This document shows positions 34,740-44,335 of a stretch of DNA of 64,000 nt, piece after piece. Below the pieces are notes generated by a model that ran no database searches, was not told the DNA's origin, and saw nothing but the letters and a program-made list of their open reading frames with translations. Source of the DNA: Maribacter aquimaris (GTDB taxonomy: Bacteria > Bacteroidota > Bacteroidia > Flavobacteriales > Flavobacteriaceae); NCBI RefSeq assembly GCF_014596745.1, contig NZ_JABTCF010000001.1:806001-870000 (forward strand), read 5' to 3'. The stretch's first letter is position 1. Each line of letters opens with the position of its first letter. A program made the translations under genes and the position numbers.

Positions 34740-35348
34740 TTAGTTAATCTCACGCTGTACTTTACCACATTTCAACATTTGGCTTCCGTAATATGGATTA
34801 CGCACTTCCTTGTCCATACTCAACCAAGAGCTACCTCCATCATACATTGGGCAAAATTGCTCGTAGAGTGTAATTTCTGTTCCAGTTATTGCAACCATAT
34901 CGGTTACATCCTTGCTCAATATTTTAAAATGTTCTCGCTGATGCGCTATATCACTTTCTGAAATGTGCTCTGCGTGCTCTACTGCATCTTCGATAATATC
35001 TTTTAAGTCGGCTATTTGAGTATCTGTATATTTTGAAATGTCGAGATTACCAAAACTTTTTGCCAAAGTTGCTCCTAATTCTGTCCCTTTCGCATTATCA
35101 TCTGCAACCAAGGCATCTTTTAGACTGAAGTAATCATCTAACACATCTTGTGTATTACCACTTCCATTTTCGCTCATAGATATTGCCTTTTTCTCGCCGT
35201 CGTGATGACCGTCACTGTTATCGTGATTCATTTCTGAATGGTTTCCATCCGCATTGTTTTGTTCCTTCTTGCCATCTTTACAAGACACTATTGTTAAGGT
35301 TATAAATGCTATCGCAACTATTCCTAATGTTGTTTTTAAAATTTTCAT
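34740..35348 (-). CDS. DUF3347 lipoprotein, His/Asp-rich
   Basis: This 202-aa protein has an SPII signal (LTIVSC, C23). A His/Asp/Asn-rich linker ([17 protein letters not shown]) probably binds metal. A DUF3347 domain from about residue 70 ends [14 protein letters not shown]. The same domain closes the CusB-like protein at 28589, so the two are paralogous periplasmic copper binders. It follows the multicopper oxidase gene by 30 bp. Confidence 0.85.
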   Translation of the reverse strand: MKILKTTLGIVAIAFITLTIVSCKDGKKEQNNADGNHSEMNHDNSDGHHDGEKKAISMSENGSGNTQDVLDDYFSLKDALVADDNAKGTELGATLAKSFGNLDISKYTDTQIADLKDIIEDAVEHAEHISESDIAHQREHFKILSKDVTDMVAITGTEITLYEQFCPMYDGGSSWLSMDKEVRNPYYGSQMLKCGKVQREIN

Positions 35349-35378
35349 TTTTTTATTATTTAGTTAATATTAATTGTT

Positions 35379-37838
35379 TTAAAATCTTACTGACAGTCCT
35401 CCACCTGCACCAAAACGGTTATCGTAGCTCGCCATTAATGAGAAGTTTCTTGAAAGCATATACTCGGTTCCTGCGCTCCAGACTGTTTCTGAAGTGAAGT
35501 CTTTATTAATAGGTAGATTATCTACAAAACCTAAATCTATTTGATATTCGTAATAACCGAATACTGACAGTTTAGGGAATATCATAATACTGCGTCCTAC
35601 ACCAATTCTTGGTCTTAATTTATTATCAATACGCACATCTAAATTGAATAAGTAGGGTGTTAAGTAACGCACCCCAACAACTGCTGTAGTGCTAAATTCA
35701 TCTAAGCTATCACGTGTCTCGTTTTCTATATTCACACCACCAAAAACTCTTAAATAATCGTGTAAATAGCGTTCATAGGTAAACTCTCCTTCCAGATTAT
35801 TGTTCCAACCATATTCAAAAGAGGCATTAAATTGATTTCTAATATTAGAAGTCAATAAATTAAAACCTGTAGTATGTGATGCAACATCTGCAATGCCCCA
35901 AGTGTACCATTTATTAGTTTCTTCTATAATTTTAGAAGCTGGAAATTCATCCATTCTTGGGTCTCTTGGTGTATCATAAGATACTACTCTTGCCATACCA
36001 CCCATCATATGATATAAAATGTGGCAATGGAAAAACCAGTCTCCAGCCTCATCGCCATTATTCCCATAAAATTCTATGGTCATTTTTTGCATTGGTGGCA
36101 CATTTACCGTGTGCTTTAATGGCGAGTATTCACCATTCTCATTAAGTACTCTAAAGAAATGCCCGTGCAAGTGCATAGGATGGTGCATCATCGTCAGGTT
36201 ATTGAATGTAATGCGCGTTACCTCCTTATTATTTATTTTGATATTATCAGCCTCAGACAATGGTACACCATTCATACTCCAGATATAACGATTCATATTA
36301 CCAGTAAGATTCAATAAGATTTCTTTTACAGGAACATTCTTGTCGTAGGTTGTTTTTTCGGGCGATTTTAAATAATCGTAATTATATTCGGCAAACATAT
36401 CCATATCATTCATTACATCCTTCATATCCATCTCACCCATCTCCATTCCTTGCATTTCGGAATGGTCCATTTGAATCGTGTCCTTCTTCATATTGATCTC
36501 CATTCCCTGCATTTTAGAATGATCCATCTGCATTGTATCTTTCTTCAAATTCATTCCTTTCATTTTAGAATGATCTATTTGTATTGAATCCTTCTTCATA
36601 TCCATTCCCTTCATTTTGGAATGGTTCATCTTTTTCATTACATCATCTTCCTTTTCCGAAGTATTCATATTCATCCCCTGCATCTTATCCATCTGCATCC
36701 CATATTCGTCTTTCATCTCAAAACGTTCATCTTTACCTGGCTGAAACTTTAAAGCGTGTGCACCCATTTTCATATCCATCTTTGCCATTTTTTGCATCAT
36801 CCCAATTTTATCTGGTCTTTGAACATCCATAGCAGGTAATGTTTTACCATTTCCAAGAAAAGCAGATGCGGTTCCCGAACCATCTTGTGCGGTTATTTTA
36901 AATTCCATTTTGCCTTCTTGAGGTACTGTAACAACAAAATCATACGTTTCAGCTACACCTATAAATGTTTTATTCCTTTCTACAGGAACTACATCTAATC
37001 CATCTGAAGAAACCAGTACAGGTACCTCTCCACCAAACGTCATCCAAAAAGAGGTAGAAGCTCCTCCATTAATCATTCGCAGTCTTATTTTTTCACCAGG
37101 TTTAAATTCTGGGTACTCAATACTTTCTTCTCCATTAATTAAAAATGCAGGATAGTAGACATCTGCTATATCTGCTCCTTCCATACGCTGTCTCCAAAAA
37201 TCTAATTGTGCTCCAAAAGCGCCACGTGCGATTACTTGATTTAGTGGTGTAGCAGTTCCTTTTTTAATTCCATACCATTCGTTACCACGTTTTAAATTAC
37301 GCAATACATTCATTGGCTTTTCATTTGTCCAATCAGATAACACTAAAACCAATTCTTTATCATAATCCAACACTTTTTCTTTAGGCTGAATAACTATTGA
37401 CCCATAAACACCGCTTTGTTCTTGTAACATCGTATGCGAGTGATACCAATAGGTTCCAGATTGTTTGATAGGAAACTCATATTTTTGTGTATGTCCTGGT
37501 TCTATAGGTGGTGTATTTAAGTATGGAACACCATCATAGAAATTAGGTAGTAAAAGTCCGTGCCAATGCACAGAAGTCTCTACATCCATTTCGTTTTTTA
37601 CATAGATAACCGCATATTCTCCTTCTGTAAATTCAAGAGTAGGACCAGGAATTGTTCCATTTACGGTCATCCCCATAACGTCTTTTCCTGCTTTGTTAAC
37701 CATTGCTTGTCGCAAGGTTATGGTATGTTCTCTTACTGGAGGATTGTTTATGTTGCCTTGTTTCTCTTGTGCAAAAGCACCTGTAATAAAGGCAGTTAGA
37801 AACAGTAATATTATTTTATCTTTCATTTTATCTTTCAT
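35379..37838 (-). CDS. Multicopper oxidase (CopA/PcoA-like) fused to a CopB-like outer-membrane barrel
   Basis: This 819-aa protein has a signal peptide (ending GAFAQ). It carries the cupredoxin copper motifs VHWHGLLL, YWYHSHTM, MMHHPMHLHGHFF and WFFHCHILYHMMGGM, the complete laccase-type set. Between the second and third cupredoxin domains is a Met/His-rich stretch (about residues 370-470) with four DHSKMKGM-like repeats. After about residue 625 a beta-barrel-like segment begins (WYTWGIADVASHTTG, ending LSVRF with terminal Phe), matching CopB/PcoB. CopA and CopB are normally separate; here they are one chain. It oxidises Cu(I) and could hold the oxidase at the outer membrane. Confidence 0.88.
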   Translation of the reverse strand: MKDKMKDKIILLFLTAFITGAFAQEKQGNINNPPVREHTITLRQAMVNKAGKDVMGMTVNGTIPGPTLEFTEGEYAVIYVKNEMDVETSVHWHGLLLPNFYDGVPYLNTPPIEPGHTQKYEFPIKQSGTYWYHSHTMLQEQSGVYGSIVIQPKEKVLDYDKELVLVLSDWTNEKPMNVLRNLKRGNEWYGIKKGTATPLNQVIARGAFGAQLDFWRQRMEGADIADVYYPAFLINGEESIEYPEFKPGEKIRLRMINGGASTSFWMTFGGEVPVLVSSDGLDVVPVERNKTFIGVAETYDFVVTVPQEGKMEFKITAQDGSGTASAFLGNGKTLPAMDVQRPDKIGMMQKMAKMDMKMGAHALKFQPGKDERFEMKDEYGMQMDKMQGMNMNTSEKEDDVMKKMNHSKMKGMDMKKDSIQIDHSKMKGMNLKKDTMQMDHSKMQGMEINMKKDTIQMDHSEMQGMEMGEMDMKDVMNDMDMFAEYNYDYLKSPEKTTYDKNVPVKEILLNLTGNMNRYIWSMNGVPLSEADNIKINNKEVTRITFNNLTMMHHPMHLHGHFFRVLNENGEYSPLKHTVNVPPMQKMTIEFYGNNGDEAGDWFFHCHILYHMMGGMARVVSYDTPRDPRMDEFPASKIIEETNKWYTWGIADVASHTTGFNLLTSNIRNQFNASFEYGWNNNLEGEFTYERYLHDYLRVFGGVNIENETRDSLDEFSTTAVVGVRYLTPYLFNLDVRIDNKLRPRIGVGRSIMIFPKLSVFGYYEYQIDLGFVDNLPINKDFTSETVWSAGTEYMLSRNFSLMASYDNRFGAGGGLSVRF

Positions 37839-37898
37839 TATGTTGACACAAAATTACTCCTGATTTAAAGCTTATTGTATCACAATTATGGTTCTTAT

Positions 37899-38465
37899 CT
37901 ACCTAATTTGGTCTAAGGCGTTTCTTATACTTTTTTGACTATTCTTATAGTCTGTTAGACTTAAACCTGTTTCATTTTTAAATAGCCTACTTAAGTGATT
38001 GACATTGCTATAATCAAGTAGTTGTGAAATTTCTGTAAAGTTATTTTCTTGTAATTGTATCAACTCTTTCACTTTTTCAATTTTTAATTTGATAAAGTAT
38101 TTCTCTATGGTTATACTTTCATTGAATGAGAAAATTTTACTAATTTTTGAGTACTCTAAATTCATTGTGAATTCTAAATATTTAGAAAGCGTTTTTTCTA
38201 ATCGCAAAGGCAATTTTTGTAATAGTTTGATGAGTTCAATTTTAGTTTGTTCTACTAATTGCTGGTCTTGACCAAGTAGAATTTCAAAACCATTGCTTTC
38301 TAGAGTAGTTTTTATGTTCTTAAAATCATCATTGGATTTCTCTTCGTAAATAATAGAGCCTAATTCAATATGCTTTAAATGAATGCCTAATGTTTCAACA
38401 TCACTTTGGATAGCTTTAATACAGCGGTTACACACCATATTTTTTATGAATAATTTCTTTTCCAT
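37899..38465 (-). CDS. HMA-domain AraC-family regulator (probable copper sensor)
   Basis: This 188-aa protein begins with an HMA-like metal-binding domain, KNMVCNRCI (C12, C15), and ends with an AraC-type HTH (EISQLLDYSNVNHLSRLFKNETGLSLTDYKN). AraC proteins usually sense organic ligands; here the sensing part is the metallochaperone fold. It sits 4 bp before the TolC-family gene start region and 60 bp from the oxidase gene, at the meeting point of the two copper blocks. It is the only regulator in the cargo. Confidence 0.8.
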   Translation of the reverse strand: MEKKLFIKNMVCNRCIKAIQSDVETLGIHLKHIELGSIIYEEKSNDDFKNIKTTLESNGFEILLGQDQQLVEQTKIELIKLLQKLPLRLEKTLSKYLEFTMNLEYSKISKIFSFNESITIEKYFIKLKIEKVKELIQLQENNFTEISQLLDYSNVNHLSRLFKNETGLSLTDYKNSQKSIRNALDQIR

Positions 38466-38468
38466 CGG

Positions 38469-39686
38469 TTAGTTAATTAGGTAATTAATAAGTGCAGACT
38501 GTATGTAATACATCTGTATCGACTCTACTTGATTTAACTCAAATTTGAGTTGTAACTCCTGTATATCCAGCACATCATTAAAATCAATAGTGCCCGTTTC
38601 ATAATTCTTGATTAGAATTTGCTCGGCATCTTTAGCTTGCTTTAAATTTTGCTTTTGTGTATTGTAGGCAATTCGAGCTTGGTTACGTTGGGATGTTGCT
38701 TTCGCAAAAGCGGACTCCAGCACATTCAATCGCTGTTTTTTTTGCATCTCAATTTCTTTCTGACGCAATTCGTTTTGCTTTGTTATAGATTTATAGCGAT
38801 TGTTAAAAAGCGGAACAGTAACCGAAATCATAGGCATTAAAATGTCCTTACCGTTATCGCTGAAATTCATATCAGCCATTTCAGAAACTGGTAGGTAGTC
38901 TACCCCAAAACCTATCATTGGTAAACCTTCACGTTGGTTCAGTAATTCGGCTTGTGAGACGGATTCGTAGAGTTTATCGTATTTAAGCAGTTCGGGGTTG
39001 AACTTTAATGCGTCATAACTAGAGATGGTATCTTCATCAGGCAGTGGTAAAAAAGTAACAGTTTCGACCGATTTATCATACTCCCTATTCAAAAGTTTAT
39101 TTAAAGCCGTCTGGATGCCTAATACTTGTTGCTCTAGAACTTCCTTTTTTTGAACTAATTCATTCTGCCTTATCTGCAACCGCAACACATCTACTGCTGA
39201 TGCTTTACCAACCTCTACAGATGTTAACGCAAGTTTTTCATAGGTTTTCAACAATTGAATATTTTTGTCAAGTATTTTATGTTGTGTTCTAATTTCATAA
39301 AGCTTGTAATATATTTCTGCAACTGAAAGTGCCAATTTTCTTTTGGCAATGGTAATTTCCACATATTCAGTTTCGGCCATAGAAGTGGCATAGTTTTCTC
39401 TAGCTGTAATAGTGCCGAACCAAGGTAACATTTGTTTAAAACCAATTCGTGCGCGTTGCGCTCCTGTTCTCGTCTCCGGTTCGCTTACAAAATACCCTAC
39501 ACTAAATTCTGTATTTGGAATCCAGTCCACTTCATTTACTTTTTCTTCGGCGATGTTGTACCGTAAATTATAGGCTTGAATTTCTGGATTATTGCTATTT
39601 GCCTCTTCGATGTAGGTCTGTAATTGTTGTGCTTTCGAGATAGTGGAAACGAACAAAAGACATACTATTATTTTTAAATTTTTCAT
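38469..39686 (-). CDS. cusC: TolC-family outer membrane efflux protein (CusC-like)
   Basis: This 405-aa protein has a signal peptide (ending SKAQ), then the two coiled-coil OEP repeats of TolC-family channels; EIQAYNLRYNIAEEKVNE opens the first. It forms the outer membrane exit of the Cus pump. Its start overlaps the cusA stop by 4 bp, so the two are co-translated. The adaptor (28589-30325) is encoded about 8 kb further left, not next to them. Confidence 0.9.
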   Translation of the reverse strand: MKNLKIIVCLLFVSTISKAQQLQTYIEEANSNNPEIQAYNLRYNIAEEKVNEVDWIPNTEFSVGYFVSEPETRTGAQRARIGFKQMLPWFGTITARENYATSMAETEYVEITIAKRKLALSVAEIYYKLYEIRTQHKILDKNIQLLKTYEKLALTSVEVGKASAVDVLRLQIRQNELVQKKEVLEQQVLGIQTALNKLLNREYDKSVETVTFLPLPDEDTISSYDALKFNPELLKYDKLYESVSQAELLNQREGLPMIGFGVDYLPVSEMADMNFSDNGKDILMPMISVTVPLFNNRYKSITKQNELRQKEIEMQKKQRLNVLESAFAKATSQRNQARIAYNTQKQNLKQAKDAEQILIKNYETGTIDFNDVLDIQELQLKFELNQVESIQMYYIQSALINYLIN

Positions 39687-42600
39687 TTGTTTGCTCTTTT
39701 AAGTTGATACTCTTTCTTCCAGCTAAATAACACAGGTAATAAGAAATAAGAGGTAATGTCGATTATCATCCCACCAAAAATAGGGATCGCCATAGGTATC
39801 ATTATATCGCTTCCTTTTCCTGTAGAAGTTAAAATGGGTAACAGCGCTAAAATGGTCGTTACAGTTGTCATTAGGCAAGGACGGATTCTCTTACCGGCAG
39901 CTTCTAGGGTTGCCAATCGAATTCCCTTTTTGTCCGTTGGATTTTCTCTATCGAAGGACTGTGTGAGATAGGTTGCCATTACAACGCCATCATCTGTAGC
40001 AATACCGAAAAGTGCAATAAATCCTACCCAAACCGCCACACTTAAATTGATGGTTTTCATATTGAATAGGTCCCGCATATTTTCTCCAAATAGATTAAAA
40101 TTGAAGAACCAATCTTGACCGTACAACCAAATCATAATGAAGCCACCTGCAAACGCTATAGCAATTCCTGAAAAAACCATAAGCGATGTGCTCACAGATT
40201 TGAACTGGAAGTATAGAATCAAGAAAATGATTGCAAGTGCAAGCGGAACTACAACAGAAAGTGTTTTCTCTGCTCGTAATTGATTTTCGTAAGTCCCTGT
40301 AAACTTGTAACTGATTCCTTTAGGAACGATTAACTCGCCAGCCTCAATTTTCTTTTTAAACAAAGCCTGTGCATTTTCAACCACATCTACTTCGGCAAAA
40401 CCATCTAGCTTATCAAAAAGCACATAACCTATCAGAAAAGTGTCCTCACTTTTAATTACTTGTGGTCCCTGTTCATAGCGAATATCCACCAGCTCGCCTA
40501 AAGGAACAGGACTCCCTTTTTCTACGGGTACATAAATCTTTTTGAGGTCGTCTGGATTGCCACGTAACTCCCTTGGATAGCGAACACGAACTCCATAACG
40601 CTCACGACCTTCTACAGTTTGGGTAAGTGGCATACCGCCTACGGCTACTTGTAGCACTTCTTGAACATCCATAATTGAAATTCCGTATCGCGCCAATTGC
40701 TCTCTTTTTATATCAATAAGTAAATAAGGTTTACCTACAATACGGTCTGCAAAAACAGCTTGCTCTTTAACGCCCTCGGATTGTTTTAATAATTCTTCCA
40801 ATTGCAAGCCAAAAGCTTCAATAGTTTTTAAATCAGGACCTTTTACTTTAATTCCCATAGGTGCTCGCATTCCAGTTTGAAGCATTACCAATCTTGTCTC
40901 GATAGGTTGTAACTTCGGCGCAGAGGTAACCCCAGGGAATTTGGTGACCTTAACAATTTCATTCCAAATATCATTAGGACTGTTTATATCTGGTCGCCAG
41001 TTTCGGTAGTATTCTCCATCATCATCAGGAATTAATTCCTCACGAGTTGCATTTGTTTTTAGTTGAGATGCTTCGTAGTTTGCATTATCATCGATTTCAT
41101 TATTTGGATTGATAATGAACTTATTATTTTTCAGTACAAACAATCCGTCTTCATTGATTTGATAACGTTGTCTCTCTCCAACTTCATTCCGCATATATTC
41201 AGATTTATACTGAATCATATTTTCATACATTGAAAGCGGTGCTGGGTCGAGTGCAGATTCTGTTCGTCCAGATTTTCCAACTACAGTTTCTATTTCGGGA
41301 ATCGTGGCGACCGCCATATCGAGTTGTTGCAGTACGCGCTTATTTTCTTCTACACCTGAGTGCGGTAAAGAAGTAGGCATTAAAAGAAATGAGCCTTCGT
41401 TAAGCGATGGCATAAATTCTTTGCCTGTATTACGCATTATAACCGCTCCTAAAATGAACACCGTTGTTGGAATGATTAAAAATAGCAGTCGGTTTTCAAG
41501 TGCCCAGCGTAATATATTGTCATAATACCTTTGGAAAATTGAAAACACACCCAGTAATCCAAAACAGATAATCGATACAAAAATCAAGTTCATTAGGATA
41601 CTACGGTCAAAACCAAGCGGTCGCCAATATTCAGCAAGTAAGAAAACAATTGCAATGCAGGAAATAATGATATGAAGTAGATTGGCTCTTTTTGTGGTAA
41701 CAATATCCCGAACGCTCAGTAAGGCAACCACGCCATACCCTATCAAAACAAGCCCCAACCAATAGCCATAAATAATAGCAGCTATGCCAAGAATGATGAG
41801 CAAACCATTTAGAATATATTTAGAACGCTCTCTAATATTGGTTTTTCTGAACAGGTAAGCTGCAAATGGCGGTATCAAAAAAAGTGCAATAACTAAGGCA
41901 GCAGTAAGCGCCGCTGTTTTCGTAAATGCCAGTGGTCTGAAAAGTTTTCCCTCGGCACCTATCAATGTAAATACTGGTATGAAACTTATGATGGTTGTGA
42001 GAACAGCTGTTAAAATAGCTCCTGAAACTTCAGCTGTAGCATTATAGACAATTTCATTTGTAGTGTATTCGATTCCACTTTCTTTAAAACGTAATTTTTC
42101 ATCTTCCAAATGCCGAATCATATTTTCGGCAAGAATGACTCCAACATCTACCATAGTACCGATGGCAATGGCAATACCTGAAAGTGCAACGATATTTGCA
42201 TCTACATTGAATAGCTTCATCGCTATAAAAACCATCAAAACGGCGACAGGCAATAATCCAGAAATTAGAATGGATGCACGCAGGTTGAACACCATCACGA
42301 TGATAACCAGAATTGTAATTAGAATTTCAAGCGTAAGAGCTTCATTGAGCGTGTGAAGTGTTTCTTGAATCAGTTCCGTACGGTCATAAAATGGAACAAT
42401 GGTTACTTGTGAAGTGCGACCGTCTGCCAAAACTTTGCTTGGCAATCCCGATGAGAGTTCTGCTATCTGGTCTTTCACATTATTGATAACCTCCATTGGA
42501 TTTGCACCGTAGCGAGCCACAACAACACCACCCACAACTTCAGCACCTTCCTTATCTAAAATACCACGTCTAGTCTGTGGTCCTAAATTTACTTTTGCAA

Positions 42601-43435
42601 TATCCTTGATTCGTATAGAAGTAAAATTTTCTGAAGTGACTACGGCATTTTCAATGTCAGCCACAGATTTCACATAACCCAAACCACGAACTAAATATTC
42701 TGCTTGATTTATTTCCAAGGTCTGCGCCCCAATATCTTGGTTGCTTTCCTTTACCGCTTTTACGACATCACTCAAACTAATAGTGTATTGTCGCATTTTT
42801 TCAGGGTCAACATCTACTTGATATTCCTGAACATAACCACCTATAGAAGCTACTTCTGAAACACCACTTGCCGAAGACAAACCATATTTTACATAGTAAT
42901 CTTGAATGCTCCGTAGTTCCTGTAAATCCCATCCACCCGTTACATTTCCTTCTTCATCACGTCCTTCCAAAGTGTACCAATATATTTGACCTAAACCTGT
43001 GGCATCAGGTCCTAAAGATGGGTTTACGCCATCTGGTAATAGGTTTGCTGGCAGTGAATTTAGTTTCTCTAAAATCCGACTACGAGACCAGTAAAACTCA
43101 ATATCTTCTTCAAAAATGATATAGATACTGGAAAATCCGAACATAGAGGAACTACGAATCGTTTTTACTCCAGGAATACCCAATAAGGAAGTTGTTAAAG
43201 GATAGGTAATTTGGTCTTCAATATCTTGTGGGGAACGACCTTGCCACTTGGTAAAAACAATCTGTTGATTTTCCCCAATATCTGGAATGGCATCTACTGC
43301 AACAGGATTCGAAGGTAAAAAACTGGTGTCCCATCCAAAAGGTGCATTTACAACGCCCCAACCTATAAATAAGGTGAGCATTAAAACTGCGACGAGTTTG
43401 TTTTCTATAAGGTATTTGATAGCTTTATTAAGCAT
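39683..43435 (-). CDS. cusA: CusA-type heavy-metal RND transporter
   Basis: This 1250-aa inner membrane proton/metal antiporter has the N-terminus of a heavy-metal efflux RND (VLMLTLFIGWGVV, then AVDAIPDIGENQQIV). It also has the proton relay region SGIAIAIGTMVDVGVILAENMIRHLE and a C-terminal half with GIATDDGVVMATYL. It is longer than CusA of enteric bacteria owing to extra residues between the first six membrane helices and the second porter domain, a common trait in Bacteroidota. It has a 4-bp overlap with cusC and is intact. Confidence 0.95.
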   Translation of the reverse strand: MLNKAIKYLIENKLVAVLMLTLFIGWGVVNAPFGWDTSFLPSNPVAVDAIPDIGENQQIVFTKWQGRSPQDIEDQITYPLTTSLLGIPGVKTIRSSSMFGFSSIYIIFEEDIEFYWSRSRILEKLNSLPANLLPDGVNPSLGPDATGLGQIYWYTLEGRDEEGNVTGGWDLQELRSIQDYYVKYGLSSASGVSEVASIGGYVQEYQVDVDPEKMRQYTISLSDVVKAVKESNQDIGAQTLEINQAEYLVRGLGYVKSVADIENAVVTSENFTSIRIKDIAKVNLGPQTRRGILDKEGAEVVGGVVVARYGANPMEVINNVKDQIAELSSGLPSKVLADGRTSQVTIVPFYDRTELIQETLHTLNEALTLEILITILVIIVMVFNLRASILISGLLPVAVLMVFIAMKLFNVDANIVALSGIAIAIGTMVDVGVILAENMIRHLEDEKLRFKESGIEYTTNEIVYNATAEVSGAILTAVLTTIISFIPVFTLIGAEGKLFRPLAFTKTAALTAALVIALFLIPPFAAYLFRKTNIRERSKYILNGLLIILGIAAIIYGYWLGLVLIGYGVVALLSVRDIVTTKRANLLHIIISCIAIVFLLAEYWRPLGFDRSILMNLIFVSIICFGLLGVFSIFQRYYDNILRWALENRLLFLIIPTTVFILGAVIMRNTGKEFMPSLNEGSFLLMPTSLPHSGVEENKRVLQQLDMAVATIPEIETVVGKSGRTESALDPAPLSMYENMIQYKSEYMRNEVGERQRYQINEDGLFVLKNNKFIINPNNEIDDNANYEASQLKTNATREELIPDDDGEYYRNWRPDINSPNDIWNEIVKVTKFPGVTSAPKLQPIETRLVMLQTGMRAPMGIKVKGPDLKTIEAFGLQLEELLKQSEGVKEQAVFADRIVGKPYLLIDIKREQLARYGISIMDVQEVLQVAVGGMPLTQTVEGRERYGVRVRYPRELRGNPDDLKKIYVPVEKGSPVPLGELVDIRYEQGPQVIKSEDTFLIGYVLFDKLDGFAEVDVVENAQALFKKKIEAGELIVPKGISYKFTGTYENQLRAEKTLSVVVPLALAIIFLILYFQFKSVSTSLMVFSGIAIAFAGGFIMIWLYGQDWFFNFNLFGENMRDLFNMKTINLSVAVWVGFIALFGIATDDGVVMATYLTQSFDRENPTDKKGIRLATLEAAGKRIRPCLMTTVTTILALLPILTSTGKGSDIMIPMAIPIFGGMIIDITSYFLLPVLFSWKKEYQLKRANK

Positions 43436-43553
43436 ATATTTTGATAATTAAACAGTTATGAAAGGATTGAAATTCTGTTATACAGAAAAGCAAACACAAC
43501 AAGTTGAGCCCTAGACGGAAAAACCATAGGGCAAAAAGATTACTGTTTAAAAA

Positions 43554-43973
43554 TCAAATAAGGAAAGTCTGGTGCAATACCTGCACATCCCGTTTGACAA
43601 AGGGTGGTGCATAATCGAAGAAAGGAACTTCGTTAGATGCTGTTCCTTCAAAAAGACTGATATATGAATATGCGAATGAAGCAACAAAGACTTGCTGGTC
43701 AAAAGTAAGATTGGAAAAATTATTTTTTAAGTCATCTTGTCCATCAATAGTCAATTGGTCATCTGAACAACAAGATTTTTTTGATAATTCTGGATTCTCA
43801 CAAGTAGATGCTATTTCAGCATTTTCCATTCCACAAGTCTCTACATTATGAAAGAAAGAGAAATCAACCATATTACCTCCACAATAATGCATATCAATCG
43901 TGAACGACGTTGTAGTAAGCAATACTACCAAAGCCATTGCAATTGAAATTATTTTATGAAATAATTGTTTCAT
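43554..43973 (-). CDS. HYC_CC_PP-type small exported cysteine protein
   Basis: This 139-aa protein is counted from ATG 43973, which opens a good signal sequence (LFHKIISIAMALVVLLTTTSF); a longer start is possible. The motifs HYCGG, KSCCSDD and the Pro pair in DYAPPF match the HYC_CC_PP family, a Bacteroidota protein common near metal efflux pumps. Cysteines and histidine are likely metal ligands. It is the first gene of the right copper block, 118 bp upstream of cusA. Confidence 0.8.
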   Translation of the reverse strand: MKQLFHKIISIAMALVVLLTTTSFTIDMHYCGGNMVDFSFFHNVETCGMENAEIASTCENPELSKKSCCSDDQLTIDGQDDLKNNFSNLTFDQQVFVASFAYSYISLFEGTASNEVPFFDYAPPFVKRDVQVLHQTFLI

Positions 43974-44198
43974 TGTTGCAAATATACAAGAATTTAACAT
44001 TTTTTTATTGAGTTTAACAACAATTTAATTGACACTATCCATTTTGAAGAAAATTATATTTATGGGTTTCAATTGCAAACTCTGTTAAAATAAAGTTTAA
44101 ATAATATCATTCGGTAGTATTTTATGGCAGATAGAAACAATATTTATTTGGTAACGCATAAGTTCAATATGTTGTACCTAATGTTGTACCTGAGCCAT

Positions 44199-44225
44199 AA
44201 AAAAACCTCTCAGTTTCCTGAAAGG
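44199..44225 (-). terminator. Terminator past the tRNA-fMet fragment
   Basis: CCTCTCAG-TTTC-CTGAAAGG with one mismatch, followed on the minus strand by seven T residues. It lies 12 bp past the 3' end of the tRNA fragment, where a tRNA gene would carry its terminator. Confidence 0.65.
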
Positions 44226-44236
44226 CTTGATTTTAC

Positions 44237-44282
44237 TAGTAGCGGGAACTGGACTCGAACCAGTGACCTTCGGGTTATGAGC
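44237..44282 (-). pseudogene. 3' fragment of tRNA-fMet(CAT), probable attachment site
   Basis: On the minus strand the sequence GCTCATAACCCGAAGG carries the anticodon CAT and its 3' stem arm. It is followed by a variable loop, a T-arm with GGTTCGAGTCC and the acceptor end CCCGCTACTA. The 5' half (acceptor, D-arm) is missing. Tyrosine integrases use tRNA 3' halves as att sites, and an integrase gene ends 54 bp to the right. No intact copy is in the window. Confidence 0.75.
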
Positions 44283-44335
44283 TTGATACTAACAAAAATT
44301 ATTGATAGTTCCATATTTTTTTCTTTAAAGTGTAA

